This document shows positions 1 through 8,855 of a DNA stretch of 64,000 nt, one piece after another; position 1 is the first letter of the stretch, and each line of letters opens with the position of its first letter. Where the stretch lies: positions 42,742,437 to 42,806,436 of the forward strand of contig CP154956.1 in the NCBI GenBank assembly GCA_039621445.1, in the 5' to 3' direction. Source of the stretch: Euglena gracilis. Lineage: Eukaryota; Euglenida; Euglenophyceae; Euglenales. Made by a program: the position numbers and the translations under genes. The notes under the pieces are model-generated. The model was not told where the DNA came from and searched no databases. It worked only from the letters and a program-made list of their open reading frames with translations.

Positions 1-27
1 CTCTCCCACTCGTGAATTTTTTGCCCT

Positions 28-979
28 TTACGTTTGATTTTGATGTATGGTGCCCTCCAACATGCTGGTGGTTCTTTTGACCTGTGACAAAGCAGAACTT
101 CTGTTTAAACAGATGATTCGTGAACAGAAAATGAGTTGTGTACGCAATGTACACATATCAGAGGGCAGGGGGGACTTTGCCAGCCCCAGGAGGATTGGGA
201 GGGGATCCAAGAATGCACCATGTTTCTCCAGATTTTTGTTCCAAAGCCTTTTATAAGGTGCCAACATGGCGTGGAACCTTAGGCCACCAACGTCAGGGGT
301 CAAAAGCACTTCACTATATGCATTGCGTGCTTGGGCTTTTGAAAATTGGAACCGTTGAATTAAAGCGTCAACCACTTGGTTAGTGGTGGCTTCAGGGGGC
401 ACTCCCATTTTGTCCAAAACAACCCATAAAAGTGTGAAAGAGCTTTGATGCCGCTTTAGACTGGGGTTGCTTCCCAGGAAATCGTTAATGGTTGTATTTG
501 TATTTGATCCCCTCCAGAATTTGCCTGAGCAAAGCATGCAAAGCAGGGGACCTGGGCTGGACACCTGGGGGGTGGCATTTTTCCTCCCTGTAATTGGTGA
601 ACATACCCATGTAGGTGGTGATTTTCAGGCAGGGGGTCCCTGGTATTTTCATTTTTATTAACTGGGGCACCATGTGGCTGAATCTCAATAGGGGGTGACC
701 ATCAAAACTTTGGACTGTGGAAACATTTTTAACCTGGGGATATTTTTTTCGATTACAGACCAGGGAGGTTTGCATGAAGATCCTCCATGTTGTCCACTGG
801 ACATTGTAATGCATCTCTGGCCACAAAATGGGGCAGTTTTTTGTTGCGTGGTGAGGCAAAAAGGTCAGTTTTAGGGTGATGTAATTTTTAACTACTGCCT
901 CAGCCATTGAAAAGGTTGGGGGTCCGGGGAATAATCCCTGGTAATAATAGTTTTCTGGGTCTTTCCGGCGCTTTCCCAA
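28..979 (-). pseudogene. hypothetical broken reading frame
   Basis: Two overlapping minus-strand frames, 979-485 (164 codons) and 564-28 (178 codons), look like one protein broken by a frameshift. In the overlap the first frame ends after an ILEG-type stretch while the second resumes a plausible sequence (GKFWRGSNTNTTINDFLG). The second piece is rich in K, R, L and Q without low complexity (for example RFQFSKAQARNAYSEVL), which suggests real former coding. No domain, zinc knuckle or catalytic motif was recognised. Given the surroundings it may be a retroelement gag remnant, but nothing proves that. It lies downstream, on the minus strand, of the Dam-like remnant at 18913-19460 once element 1 is removed, so the two could once have been parts of one unit. 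Confidence 0.3.
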
Positions 980-1464
980 TGCCAGTCATGCACCAAGACT
1001 TGTGTATGTCTTCTTTGGGTGAAGTGTTCAGGCTTGGACCCACCTACAAGGAGGAGGTCATACATAGGGCTGAATTAGGAAAATTCCGCGGATGGTCTTT
1101 TCTTTTTTTTGTCTCTCCCGGAGCCGCACCACAGGGGCCGCCGCCAACACTCCCCTCCCGGACCGCTTGCGTATCGCCTTCGGCAATTACGAGGCGGCCA
1201 CGGTGAAGTGTGTGGCCCCCCCTTTTTTGGGCCCCGAAGCCTTCGGCTTTGGAGGGGGTGGGGCGGCCCAGGCCTTCGGCCTCGGCGCTCGCCCCCTGGG
1301 GGGGGGCCAAGGCCTTCGCCCTCGGCGCTCGTTTTTCTTTTTTTGGGGTGTGGCCGGCGTTTTTTTTGGGGGGGGAGTAACGTACAGCAAATTCTGAGTC
1401 TTGGGACTTAAACCGTAGTCCAGGGTCTCCACTTCGAATTATGTCCAGATAGGGAATGTGGAAC
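980..1464. other. intergenic, low-complexity GC-rich stretch
   Basis: No coding sequence is supported. Positions 1200-1375 are dominated by poly-G and poly-T runs. A short direct repeat, (A)GGCCTTCG(G/C)CCTCGGCGCTCG, occurs at 1270-1291 and 1309-1331. Frames crossing this stretch are proline/glycine/lysine low complexity on both strands and are not credible genes. Confidence 0.5.
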
Positions 1465-1770
1465 GGGGGCAGGTAACACGGGAAGTTCACACTGCCACTC
1501 TCGATCAAGATCCCAGGATCACAATTCTTCCATCGAGGAGGGGGCAGGTAACATGGTGTTCACCACGCCACACACACACACACACACACCTGTGATTCAT
1601 GCAAATCTGCTTCCAATTCACAGCGAACAGGAAACACAGGGCAGGCAACCCGCAGGTCTACACCGCCACTATGTCAACCATTCTGCAGATCTGATCCGAT
1701 TACACTGAATTAAAATTGGGGGGCAGGCAACCCTCGGTTCCGCACCACTACACTCCAACCCATCCAACGA
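1465..1770 (-). repeat. four spaced copies of a GGCAGG(T/C)AAC motif
   Basis: Copies begin near 1465, 1541, 1641 and 1721, spaced about 75-100 bp. Read on the minus strand they approximate GTGGYGGTGTRRACC, a variable 3-6 nt, then GTTRCCTGCCC. The DNA between copies is unrelated except for a (CA)n tract at 1563-1590. A fifth copy lies at 18805-18838, directly beyond the other end of element 1, so that element inserted inside this array. Function unknown; they could be regulatory boxes or subterminal repeats of an older element. Confidence 0.5.
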
Positions 1771-1928
1771 TCCATCTTCGGCGACGGGCAGCCGAACCGC
1801 CCTGAGTATCCTACGACGATCGACGTCACAGCATCTGAAATTTTCAGTCATTCTTCGTGTGCTGACGCAGGCCATTACGCGCACAATTGAAGATGCATGC
1901 TGAAATCCTTCTTTTCCTACTCGGGGAT

Positions 1929-1933
1929 GTTGG
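1929..1933. repeat. target-site duplication GTTGG, left copy
   Basis: GTTGG directly precedes the left LTR and is repeated at 18762-18766 directly after the right LTR. A 5-bp duplication is usual for Ty3/gypsy integration. Because of shared bases at the LTR edge the duplication could be read as 6 bp (GTTGGA). Confidence 0.85.
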
Positions 1934-2362
1934 AGTGTACGTCCAAAGCTTTCCCTTTTCCCCTTTTTGGAACTTTCTGTAAAAGCCTTTCGCTTTCGCC
2001 TTGGTGCGCAGCCTACTTATGGTAGGGAAAAGTCTTTGGAGTAACGAAAAGTGGTTTTCCCCTTTTCTTCCCAATTCCCCAAGAGGCAAAGCACAAAGCA
2101 AAGATTCAGAAGTTTTCTTCTGAGATCAAAGTTGATTGTTCTGAGGGTTTTTCCCTCTGACAAATCCAAAGGTGAAACTTGGAGATTGTGAGAGTAAAGA
2201 ATACCACCTGTGGGGGAAGGAGAGAAAAGTGCTGACGTGTCCAGGGGCAGATCCCAGAAGGGTCTGCCACGATCTTACCAGCTGTGGGTTTCCACAGTGG
2301 TGCGACCGTCACAGAACCCACTCTGCAGATATCCTACAGAGCTGGGACGTGCCTGGTACACA
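1934..2362 (-). repeat. 3' LTR of element 1 (429 bp)
   Basis: On the minus strand it begins TGTGTACC and ends GTACA(CT). It matches 18333-18761 with no difference that I could find by eye. It contains short hairpins of the kind seen throughout the element, for example CTGTGG/CCACAG around GTTT at 2282-2297 and GAGGG/CCCTC around TTTTT. No convincing TATA box or polyadenylation signal was identified. Confidence 0.93.
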
Positions 2363-2372
2363 TCCCCCTCCC
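2363..2372 (-). promoter_or_regulatory. polypurine tract of element 1
   Basis: On the minus strand GGGAGGGGGA abuts the 3' LTR start (TGTGTACC). This is the standard place for the RNase H-resistant purine primer that starts plus-strand DNA synthesis. Confidence 0.85.
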
Positions 2373-3248
2373 AGGGCTACGCCCGATTTCCTTCATGGAC
2401 CAGGGTTTCCCAGTCCAGTCAGGATATCTGACGCTGCCCCAGGTGGGGTTCACTTCTCCATTCGGTGTCTCTCCTTTCCGCACAGTGGCATCCACCCAAA
2501 GCCCAAAAACGCGCAAAAGGTTAGCCGCGTTTCGCGGTTACCTATTAGCCGTTTCGGCTTAGGTGGGGTGTGAAAAAGCCCACTGTGGGAAACGGGGCTT
2601 GGCAGGTTTCCTGACAAAGTGCCCCATCCACCCAGTTTGGGTGTGCCAAAGGCACGCGGGGTTGGTCAAGCGATTCGCTGAAAACCCAAGGGAGAGGTGT
2701 GGAAGGGGGGGCAGGCTCTTATCCTGGTCATACCCGGATAAGGCTCCTAGGCGGTCATATCCGCACTAGGAAACAAAAGCCTACTTACAAAACCGACTGC
2801 CGGCGACAGCTTTGCGGGGGTGGGGGGAAAGTAGGGAGGAGAGGGGGGCTGGCTTAGGCCAGAACAGAATTTTTGCTGTCTGGCAGCCTTAAGGGCCTTA
2901 GGGCCGAAAAGTGACAAGTTGGCCTATTATTACGGCGTGCGCGCTGTGTGCTGTGCGTCACTTAGCGGCTTGCCAGGTTTCCCGGCTGCCAAGGTCTTCA
3001 CAGCAGTAGCTCCTTCACGACGCAATAAGAGGCGATTACCTCCCGCAGACGGTTTCCGTCCGCATGGTCACTGGTATAATGGGTTGGGGGGGGGGGGCTC
3101 TTGGATGCTTCCATCCAGAGCGCTGAGGGACACAGACCCAGGTTCATCCCAGGGCTGTTTAGCGATTTCCGCTTCCAGTGTATATATATAGTGTATGAGC
3201 TCCATGAAGGCGCTTACCTTACATGGGCTTGGTAATGCCGTTTCGGCA
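2373..3248 (-). other. 3' untranslated region of element 1
   Basis: Lies between the third-ORF stop and the polypurine tract. No credible frame is present on either strand. It contains several perfect short hairpins (for example GACGG/CCGTC around TTT near 3050, and stem-loops around 2521-2565) and poly-G runs at 2815-2825 and 3085-3098. A (TA)n run lies at 3181-3190. Confidence 0.7.
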
Positions 3249-6200
3249 TTACATCCGCTCCAGCCGCCAATAGTCATGGCGGGAGTCCAAGGGATCTTCC
3301 ACAAGGACCATCTGGAATTGTGGTGGCTGTGGTCTGTCGACAAGCCAGGTTTCTGGCGAGTCATAGTCGAAATCAGGTGCGATCCAGTCCCGAACCCATC
3401 CTTCGGGTACTGTCTGCTTGGTGGCACTCGCTCTTTCCGCGAGAAACCACTGCAGCTTCTCCCAGAATTTCCTGGGCAAAGTCGCTGGCCAGATGAAGTA
3501 GTTTCTCCGAGGGTGATTGGCTGACACCTGCGGGGCATTCCCCGGGTGGAAGTCGATGGGAACGTGATAGGCGCATTCCGCCCGGACTGTATGGGGTCGC
3601 AATACGGCCCCTAGCCAGTCCTTCCAGGTCATCCCGTGTTTTTCGGGTGGCCATTGTGGTAGGCACCAGCGACCGTTTCGGTCCTGGGTTGTGAACAGGC
3701 GGAAAAGTATCTTTTCCCTGTCCGTTGTCTCCCAGAGGTAAGGTAATCTTACCCCTGCCTCCTCAGCAGCGAGGCGTATCGCCCCACTGTCGATCTGCCA
3801 CCCACGGGCCATTCCCGTGTGGCGGTAGTCGTCCAGCTTGAGGTTGGCATACTTGAAGAAGTCCTTGAACTTTTTGTTCAAGGTGGAGTATTCCTCCAGT
3901 GGCTTCTCGGCACTCGGCACGATTGTGCGAACTGCGCCTTCCGCAGTGTGCCAGAAGGTACCTCGCAGGCAGTTGACGCAGAGTACTGGTACATTCGTAC
4001 CATCTCGGTCCGTGTAGCTAAAATTGTGCTTGTGGGTCCAACTGTCCACGCACTTGGCGCATACCAAGGCGGCACAGTTGGGTATGTACATATCCTTGTG
4101 GAACGATTTCCGCTCCACAGGGTTGCACACATGGACGAGGGGTAATCCCAAGTCAGGGGCACTGTTGTACATCCTGTGGCAAACAGTGCAAAGCCACACA
4201 AATCGGTTTTCCGATGTTCTGTCGACGAGGAATTCCTCGCCAAAGTATTGGGCCAAAACACGTGGTGATCTGGAATTGTAATAATTCCAGGTGACATTCT
4301 GGTCAAAGGACCATTTCCGTCCTTGGCAGAACAGTGGTTCAATCCACCGATTGAGGCATTGGTCTGTTCGCAGCTTATGTTCGATCATCATGTACCTGTT
4401 TTTCAGGTCATGAGTCTCAGGATCATCCTGAGTCATCGCATTCCAGTCGATGACAACTTCGCCTTCCGAAGGTGTCGTAGTCGTAGAGGCGCGGGACTTT
4501 CCCTGCCCCTTCGTAGGTGGTTTTGGCTGTGAGGTTTTCCCATAGCCGGATGATGTGACCTGTGTGAATCCTCCTCCCGAAGCTGATCCTCGAGAAGAAG
4601 ATGCACCCTGGCCTCCAGCACCACCACCGCCTTTCGGTGGGGGCTGATCACCTGTCTTAGGTGAGGGTTTGCAAGGCGCGGCACCGGGCTTTGATTTGGC
4701 CGGGGCCTTCGGACTTCCGCTTTCCGGAGCATCCGAGGGTCGCCGTTCGGCGTCACGCTTGCTTGACCAGGTGCGTGGTGACGGCTGGGCCGGGGGTCTT
4801 TTCCCCGACACCGAGCGTCGTTGACCTTCAGCAGGGGTTTCCCGAGCTGAGGGTCGCCCTACGCGTTCCTTCGCTGCGCTCGTGGGTTTCCCAGGAGCAG
4901 CCGTGGAGGATGGTGTGGGTGTGGGCGTCGCCGCTGCACTTCGCGTTGGCGGAGTCTGTGGTGGGGGCATGGATGTCCGTGCAGCCTGTTTTTCAGGTGC
5001 CGGTGTCCGTGTTCCCGCACGCTTTGGTGCAGTGACCGCTGTTTGTGGAGGTACGGGCTCATCCTGTGCCTCTGATGTCGCTACCGGTGCTGATGCAGGT
5101 TCATCCTGCACTGGCACGGGTAGCGTTGCCACCACTGACATTGCCGTTGGTTCGTCCTCCGTCCGTGTCGTTTCCGACACCGGCGGTGGCGTGGCCATTG
5201 GGGGAGGTTCATCCTCCTCCATGGCTGCAGCTTCAGTTGTTTCGTCCGCTGGCTGGGCCGTTTCCGCCACAGCAGTGGAAGAACTAGCCGCAGTGCCACG
5301 TGGGGTGACAACTGCGATCAGTGATCGCAAACCGCCGAGTACACGTCTGCCCAGTGAGGGACGCCGTTCAGGTCCTTCCCCTGAAGTGGGCTCCTCCACT
5401 GGCTCCTCTGTCGTCGGGATTTCCCCGGGGACAGGAAGCTTGAGGCGTAATACCTCAGGCGTAGGGGTTACCGTCTCCGGCGGGTTTTCCCGCGGAGGGG
5501 TCGGTCCGCCAGGCGTACCCAGCGAGGATGGTGACAGTGGGACAGGCGTCAGTTCACCTCTCGGTGATCCTGGGCGCTGGGCGGTTTCCGCCACAGTGTC
5601 CAGCATCACGACCGACGGGCTACGGGTTTCCCGTGCCGGGGGTTCCGCAGGCAGAGGTTCATCCTCGGCCATTGGGACCGCTTCTCCTGTCTCCTCCGCT
5701 TCCGGAGGGGACTCCTCTGTGTGTAGTTGGGCTGCAGAACGCGGGTCTTCCCTGCTTCTGTAGCACCCTTGGGCATTTGACAGGCGGAAAAAGCTAATAC
5801 TTTCACTCCTGTCAGAGTTGGGGTATGGAGGTGGCCACGACGCTCGCACCCAGCTTCCGGGTGGAGGTTGAGGCTCATCCTCGTTGATCAGGCAGAGGTC
5901 TTCCCACTGCGATCGACGAGTCTCACCCATACCGTACTCTCCCGTTTCTTCCAGGAAAGCTGGCAGTGGTACTGCGTAGCGAGGTTGGGTTAGCTCGCGG
6001 GGAGCGAAGAACACTTCGAACTCCTGCCAGTCCAGGATTTCCCCGAACTGGCTCTGCAGGTGTTCCCGGAGGCCGATTTCTGCCCCCGTCCAGTCCGGCC
6101 GCAGGTTTATCCTGCGTCGGTCTGGATCATACGGTCTGGCATCTACCTCGGTGTATCCCCGAGGTATCCACTTCCTGTGGATATCCACATCGGTGGTCAT

Positions 6201-8693
6201 CTGCTCCAGGAAATATATATATACTTCCAGGACGTAGGTAATCCACGCCCTGTGCCAGTATTGTTGGAGCAGAAATATTTTCTGCCGGTGCTGTTTCAGC
6301 ACCTTCCGGTCTTGCGTTCCGATCTGGGGTTTCCGGCACTGGTGCAGGAGGAATCTCCTGGTCGGTGGGCTGCCGGCATTCTCGGCAGTCGGAGGCGGTT
6401 TTCCGCGCTCCCCGAAACCCCAGAAGTCAACAATGTGGACTTCCTTGCAAAACCGGCATTCCAGTTTGTATCGTTGAGGGTAGGCGAGGTCCACGTCCAG
6501 TACCTTGAACAGCATGCCATACATGCTGTCCAAGAATACTTGGAGGTTGTTTGTGAACATTACCGCAACCTGCGCCTGGAGTTTCTCCGGCAGGGGGTAA
6601 TATTTCCACTGGATTCCCAGTGCGCTGACGGAATACATGTGGTTGAAGATTTCCTTCAACTGTGCTGCGAATGTTTCATCGTCTTCACATGTGTTCAAAC
6701 AATCGATGTATGTCAGACCGTTTCGGTCGGTGAAAATCCCAAAGTTCTGGCAGGGATATCCCAACCAGAACCAGAGTTCCCAGAAACCAGACATCTGGTC
6801 CAGGACCATTTCATCCGAATGAGGGTATCCCTCAAACGGATGAAGTTCGGTACTGTAGATGAATCGTTTGCAGTGATCGTGCATACGATCCTGCACCACT
6901 GCGAGCACCGCTTCCGGTGGTCGGTGGATCACGTTGCCAGCACGCGTGTACTTTTCGAGATCCTGGTCGATTTTCGGCCAGATTTCATCCAAGTAATCGA
7001 ACAGCTGGTCAGCGTCGTAATCCTTCGTTTTCGAAGGTTCGGCAGCTTTTCCGCCTTTTCCTGCTGGGGGTCCGGCAGATTTTCCGCCTTTGCCTGGAGG
7101 TGGTCCAGCGGGTTTTCCGCCTTTCCCAGATGGGGCTTTCCCACCTTTCTCCTGGCCTTTACCTTTACCCTTACCCTTGCCTTTTCCTTTACCCTTGCCC
7201 TTCGTGTTGGACAGCCATTCTATCGTCGCCCGATATGGGTCCCAATATTCCCAGTATTCTGGGTCTTCTTCTGTATACACAGGATAAGTCACGGATTCCG
7301 TGCTTGGTGTTCGGGCAAATTCCTGCTCAGCATCACCACGATTCGAGTAAACCGGTGCGACTGGGGATGGTCGGGTTTCCCGACGTGCCCGTTCTGCCGT
7401 CACGTCGGGCGCTGGCGGAGCTTCCTCCTCAGCGTCGACGCGCATCGCCGCGGGCGGATTTTCCGACCTCGGCGAGCGGCGTTGTGGCTGCGGCGTCAGA
7501 TTTTCCGGGCCGCGGTCACGTTTGCCGGCGGCAGAGCTTGTGGGTCGTGCCGGTGGCGCTTCCGCCACAGCCACGTCCCGCTGTTGCGCTGGTTGACTTG
7601 ACCGTGATGGAGCTGGGACTCCTGTGAGAGCCGACACAGCAGCATCATACTGCTGGCGCTCTTCCCGTGTCATTTCCGCCCGGGCAGGGTATCCCTGGCC
7701 AGCGGAAACAGGGGGGCGACGTGCGATTTGTCGTTGGATCGTCACAGCATATTCATACTGTTGACGGTCCTCCTCAGTCTCGAACGGCCGACCAGTCCAC
7801 GGGTTAACGGGTTCATCCCGTGCCGGGGGAACTGGTGCCGCACGAGGCGCTGTCGCGGCTTCCCGCGGACGAGCGCTTCGGGCAGAGTCAGACGTCGGGG
7901 GAGGATTTCCCTCCGCAGGACGTCGTGGGATAGGGTCAGGTATGGTTGGGTGGGGTTGAGGTGGATATACGTACTGATCCCGTGGCATTGGCGCCTGCTG
8001 GGGGTAATCCCCAGAGACGGTATACTGAGACACAGGCTCCTGCGCAGGATAATCCCGCCGGGGCACGCGCTCAGGGGATCGAAAAATACTTTCTTTAACA
8101 CGTGGGTGTTCACTCCGGACAGGTGCTTCCACCGTCTCTTCCTCGGGTAATCCGGGGGAGTGAGCACGAAAATGTGCAGTGTAAGTGCCAACAGGTGGTA
8201 CCTGCCTGGCGACCTGTGGCGGGACTTCCACGCCCAGGTCACGCATGGTAATATCTGCCGCGAAACCCGACGCGTCCGGGTCGGTGTAATACACCAGACC
8301 GGTCATCGTCGCCTGGGCGCACATACACCACAGGGCTGGAGGGGTATTCGCGATGGTCAAAACTTTACGGCAGTGGTCATCCCACAATGCCTGTGTGAGT
8401 TGGTCTGGTGCCGGGTTTGCGCTCATACGCATTACCCGGTTCATCGTCTCCGCCGTGCGGTGGATCATCACACCCGCATACGGTGGGAGGCGACGAGAGC
8501 CTGATGGCGGAGATGGCCGCGCTTCCGCGGGCATCTGGGTCAACCTGCTACTGCTGCTGGCTTCAGGGTTTCCCTGAGCCGCAGTCCGTGCAGGTGGCTG
8601 CGAACCGTATCGGTACGCATACTGGTCAGGTTGAGGGTGAGTGGTGGGGTGGTAAGGCGGTCCTCCGCCTGGCTCCCTTCCGCCGGGCAGCAT
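3249..8693 (-). CDS. third ORF of element 1: 1,814-codon protein of no recognised family with cysteine-rich C-terminal domain
   Basis: An ATG at 8693-8691 opens an intact 1,814-codon frame ending TAA at 3251-3249. Residues 1-490 are proline/arginine-rich, with a short ordered patch near 70-175. About 496-517 is a (Lys-Gly)n run, followed by GKGGK-PAGPP repeats to about 550. Residues 558-938 form an ordered, aromatic-rich domain (YLDEIWPKI, FWELWFWLGYPCQNFG) with a CRFC...HQC cysteine/histidine set near 751. Residues 940-1410 are Pro/Thr/Glu low complexity. Residues 1413-1814 are ordered, with CTVC near 1501, CAALVCAKC near 1546 and CVNC near 1573, which suggests zinc binding. No signal peptide or transmembrane segment is visible, so it does not look like an envelope. 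The ORF occupies the env position, is 162 nt beyond the integrase stop, and is probably made from a spliced RNA. Possible roles (nucleic-acid binding, virion or transposition accessory) are inference only. Confidence 0.85.
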   Translation of the reverse strand: MLPGGREPGGGPPYHPTTHPQPDQYAYRYGSQPPARTAAQGNPEASSSSRLTQMPAEARPSPPSGSRRLPPYAGVMIHRTAETMNRVMRMSANPAPDQLTQALWDDHCRKVLTIANTPPALWCMCAQATMTGLVYYTDPDASGFAADITMRDLGVEVPPQVARQVPPVGTYTAHFRAHSPGLPEEETVEAPVRSEHPRVKESIFRSPERVPRRDYPAQEPVSQYTVSGDYPQQAPMPRDQYVYPPQPHPTIPDPIPRRPAEGNPPPTSDSARSARPREAATAPRAAPVPPARDEPVNPWTGRPFETEEDRQQYEYAVTIQRQIARRPPVSAGQGYPARAEMTREERQQYDAAVSALTGVPAPSRSSQPAQQRDVAVAEAPPARPTSSAAGKRDRGPENLTPQPQRRSPRSENPPAAMRVDAEEEAPPAPDVTAERARRETRPSPVAPVYSNRGDAEQEFARTPSTESVTYPVYTEEDPEYWEYWDPYRATIEWLSNTKGKGKGKGKGKGKGKGQEKGGKAPSGKGGKPAGPPPGKGGKSAGPPAGKGGKAAEPSKTKDYDADQLFDYLDEIWPKIDQDLEKYTRAGNVIHRPPEAVLAVVQDRMHDHCKRFIYSTELHPFEGYPHSDEMVLDQMSGFWELWFWLGYPCQNFGIFTDRNGLTYIDCLNTCEDDETFAAQLKEIFNHMYSVSALGIQWKYYPLPEKLQAQVAVMFTNNLQVFLDSMYGMLFKVLDVDLAYPQRYKLECRFCKEVHIVDFWGFGERGKPPPTAENAGSPPTRRFLLHQCRKPQIGTQDRKVLKQHRQKIFLLQQYWHRAWITYVLEVYIYFLEQMTTDVDIHRKWIPRGYTEVDARPYDPDRRRINLRPDWTGAEIGLREHLQSQFGEILDWQEFEVFFAPRELTQPRYAVPLPAFLEETGEYGMGETRRSQWEDLCLINEDEPQPPPGSWVRASWPPPYPNSDRSESISFFRLSNAQGCYRSREDPRSAAQLHTEESPPEAEETGEAVPMAEDEPLPAEPPARETRSPSVVMLDTVAETAQRPGSPRGELTPVPLSPSSLGTPGGPTPPRENPPETVTPTPEVLRLKLPVPGEIPTTEEPVEEPTSGEGPERRPSLGRRVLGGLRSLIAVVTPRGTAASSSTAVAETAQPADETTEAAAMEEDEPPPMATPPPVSETTRTEDEPTAMSVVATLPVPVQDEPASAPVATSEAQDEPVPPQTAVTAPKRAGTRTPAPEKQAARTSMPPPQTPPTRSAAATPTPTPSSTAAPGKPTSAAKERVGRPSARETPAEGQRRSVSGKRPPAQPSPRTWSSKRDAERRPSDAPESGSPKAPAKSKPGAAPCKPSPKTGDQPPPKGGGGAGGQGASSSRGSASGGGFTQVTSSGYGKTSQPKPPTKGQGKSRASTTTTPSEGEVVIDWNAMTQDDPETHDLKNRYMMIEHKLRTDQCLNRWIEPLFCQGRKWSFDQNVTWNYYNSRSPRVLAQYFGEEFLVDRTSENRFVWLCTVCHRMYNSAPDLGLPLVHVCNPVERKSFHKDMYIPNCAALVCAKCVDSWTHKHNFSYTDRDGTNVPVLCVNCLRGTFWHTAEGAVRTIVPSAEKPLEEYSTLNKKFKDFFKYANLKLDDYRHTGMARGWQIDSGAIRLAAEEAGVRLPYLWETTDREKILFRLFTTQDRNGRWCLPQWPPEKHGMTWKDWLGAVLRPHTVRAECAYHVPIDFHPGNAPQVSANHPRRNYFIWPATLPRKFWEKLQWFLAERASATKQTVPEGWVRDWIAPDFDYDSPETWLVDRPQPPQFQMVLVEDPLDSRHDYWRLERM

Positions 8694-8783
8694 GATACAG
8701 CCCGGGGTCGGTACGGTGGGATGTTTGGGTTGTTGGTTTTAAGGTGTGTGAGGGTAACCGCTTGAGTATTATTTGGTAAAAAG

Positions 8784-8814
8784 TCTGCGGAAAGAAAGAA
8801 TGATAAGAATTAAT
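8784..8814 (-). promoter_or_regulatory. candidate 3' splice site for the third ORF
   Basis: On the minus strand a pyrimidine-rich run (TTATCATTCTTTCTTTCCGCAG) ends in AG at 8786-8785, preceded by ATTAAT-type branch-point-like sequence at 8809-8814. The first ATG after it is the third-ORF start at 8693, with none between. This fits a retrovirus-like subgenomic mRNA. A matching donor (CAG|GTAATA) lies in the leader at 18290-18281. Both are sequence-based predictions. Confidence 0.5.
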
Positions 8815-8855
8815 GATAAAAAGAAGAGAAAACAACATGGGTTTCCCATGCGTTC

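Noticed and set aside
6060-7601. 513-codon plus-strand frame opposite the third ORF
   Set aside because: Antisense shadow of an intact minus-strand ORF with real domain-like composition; no motif of its own.
3249-8693. Third ORF as an envelope glycoprotein
   Set aside because: No N-terminal signal peptide, no transmembrane helix, no furin-like site in a suitable context; highly charged and repeat-rich instead.
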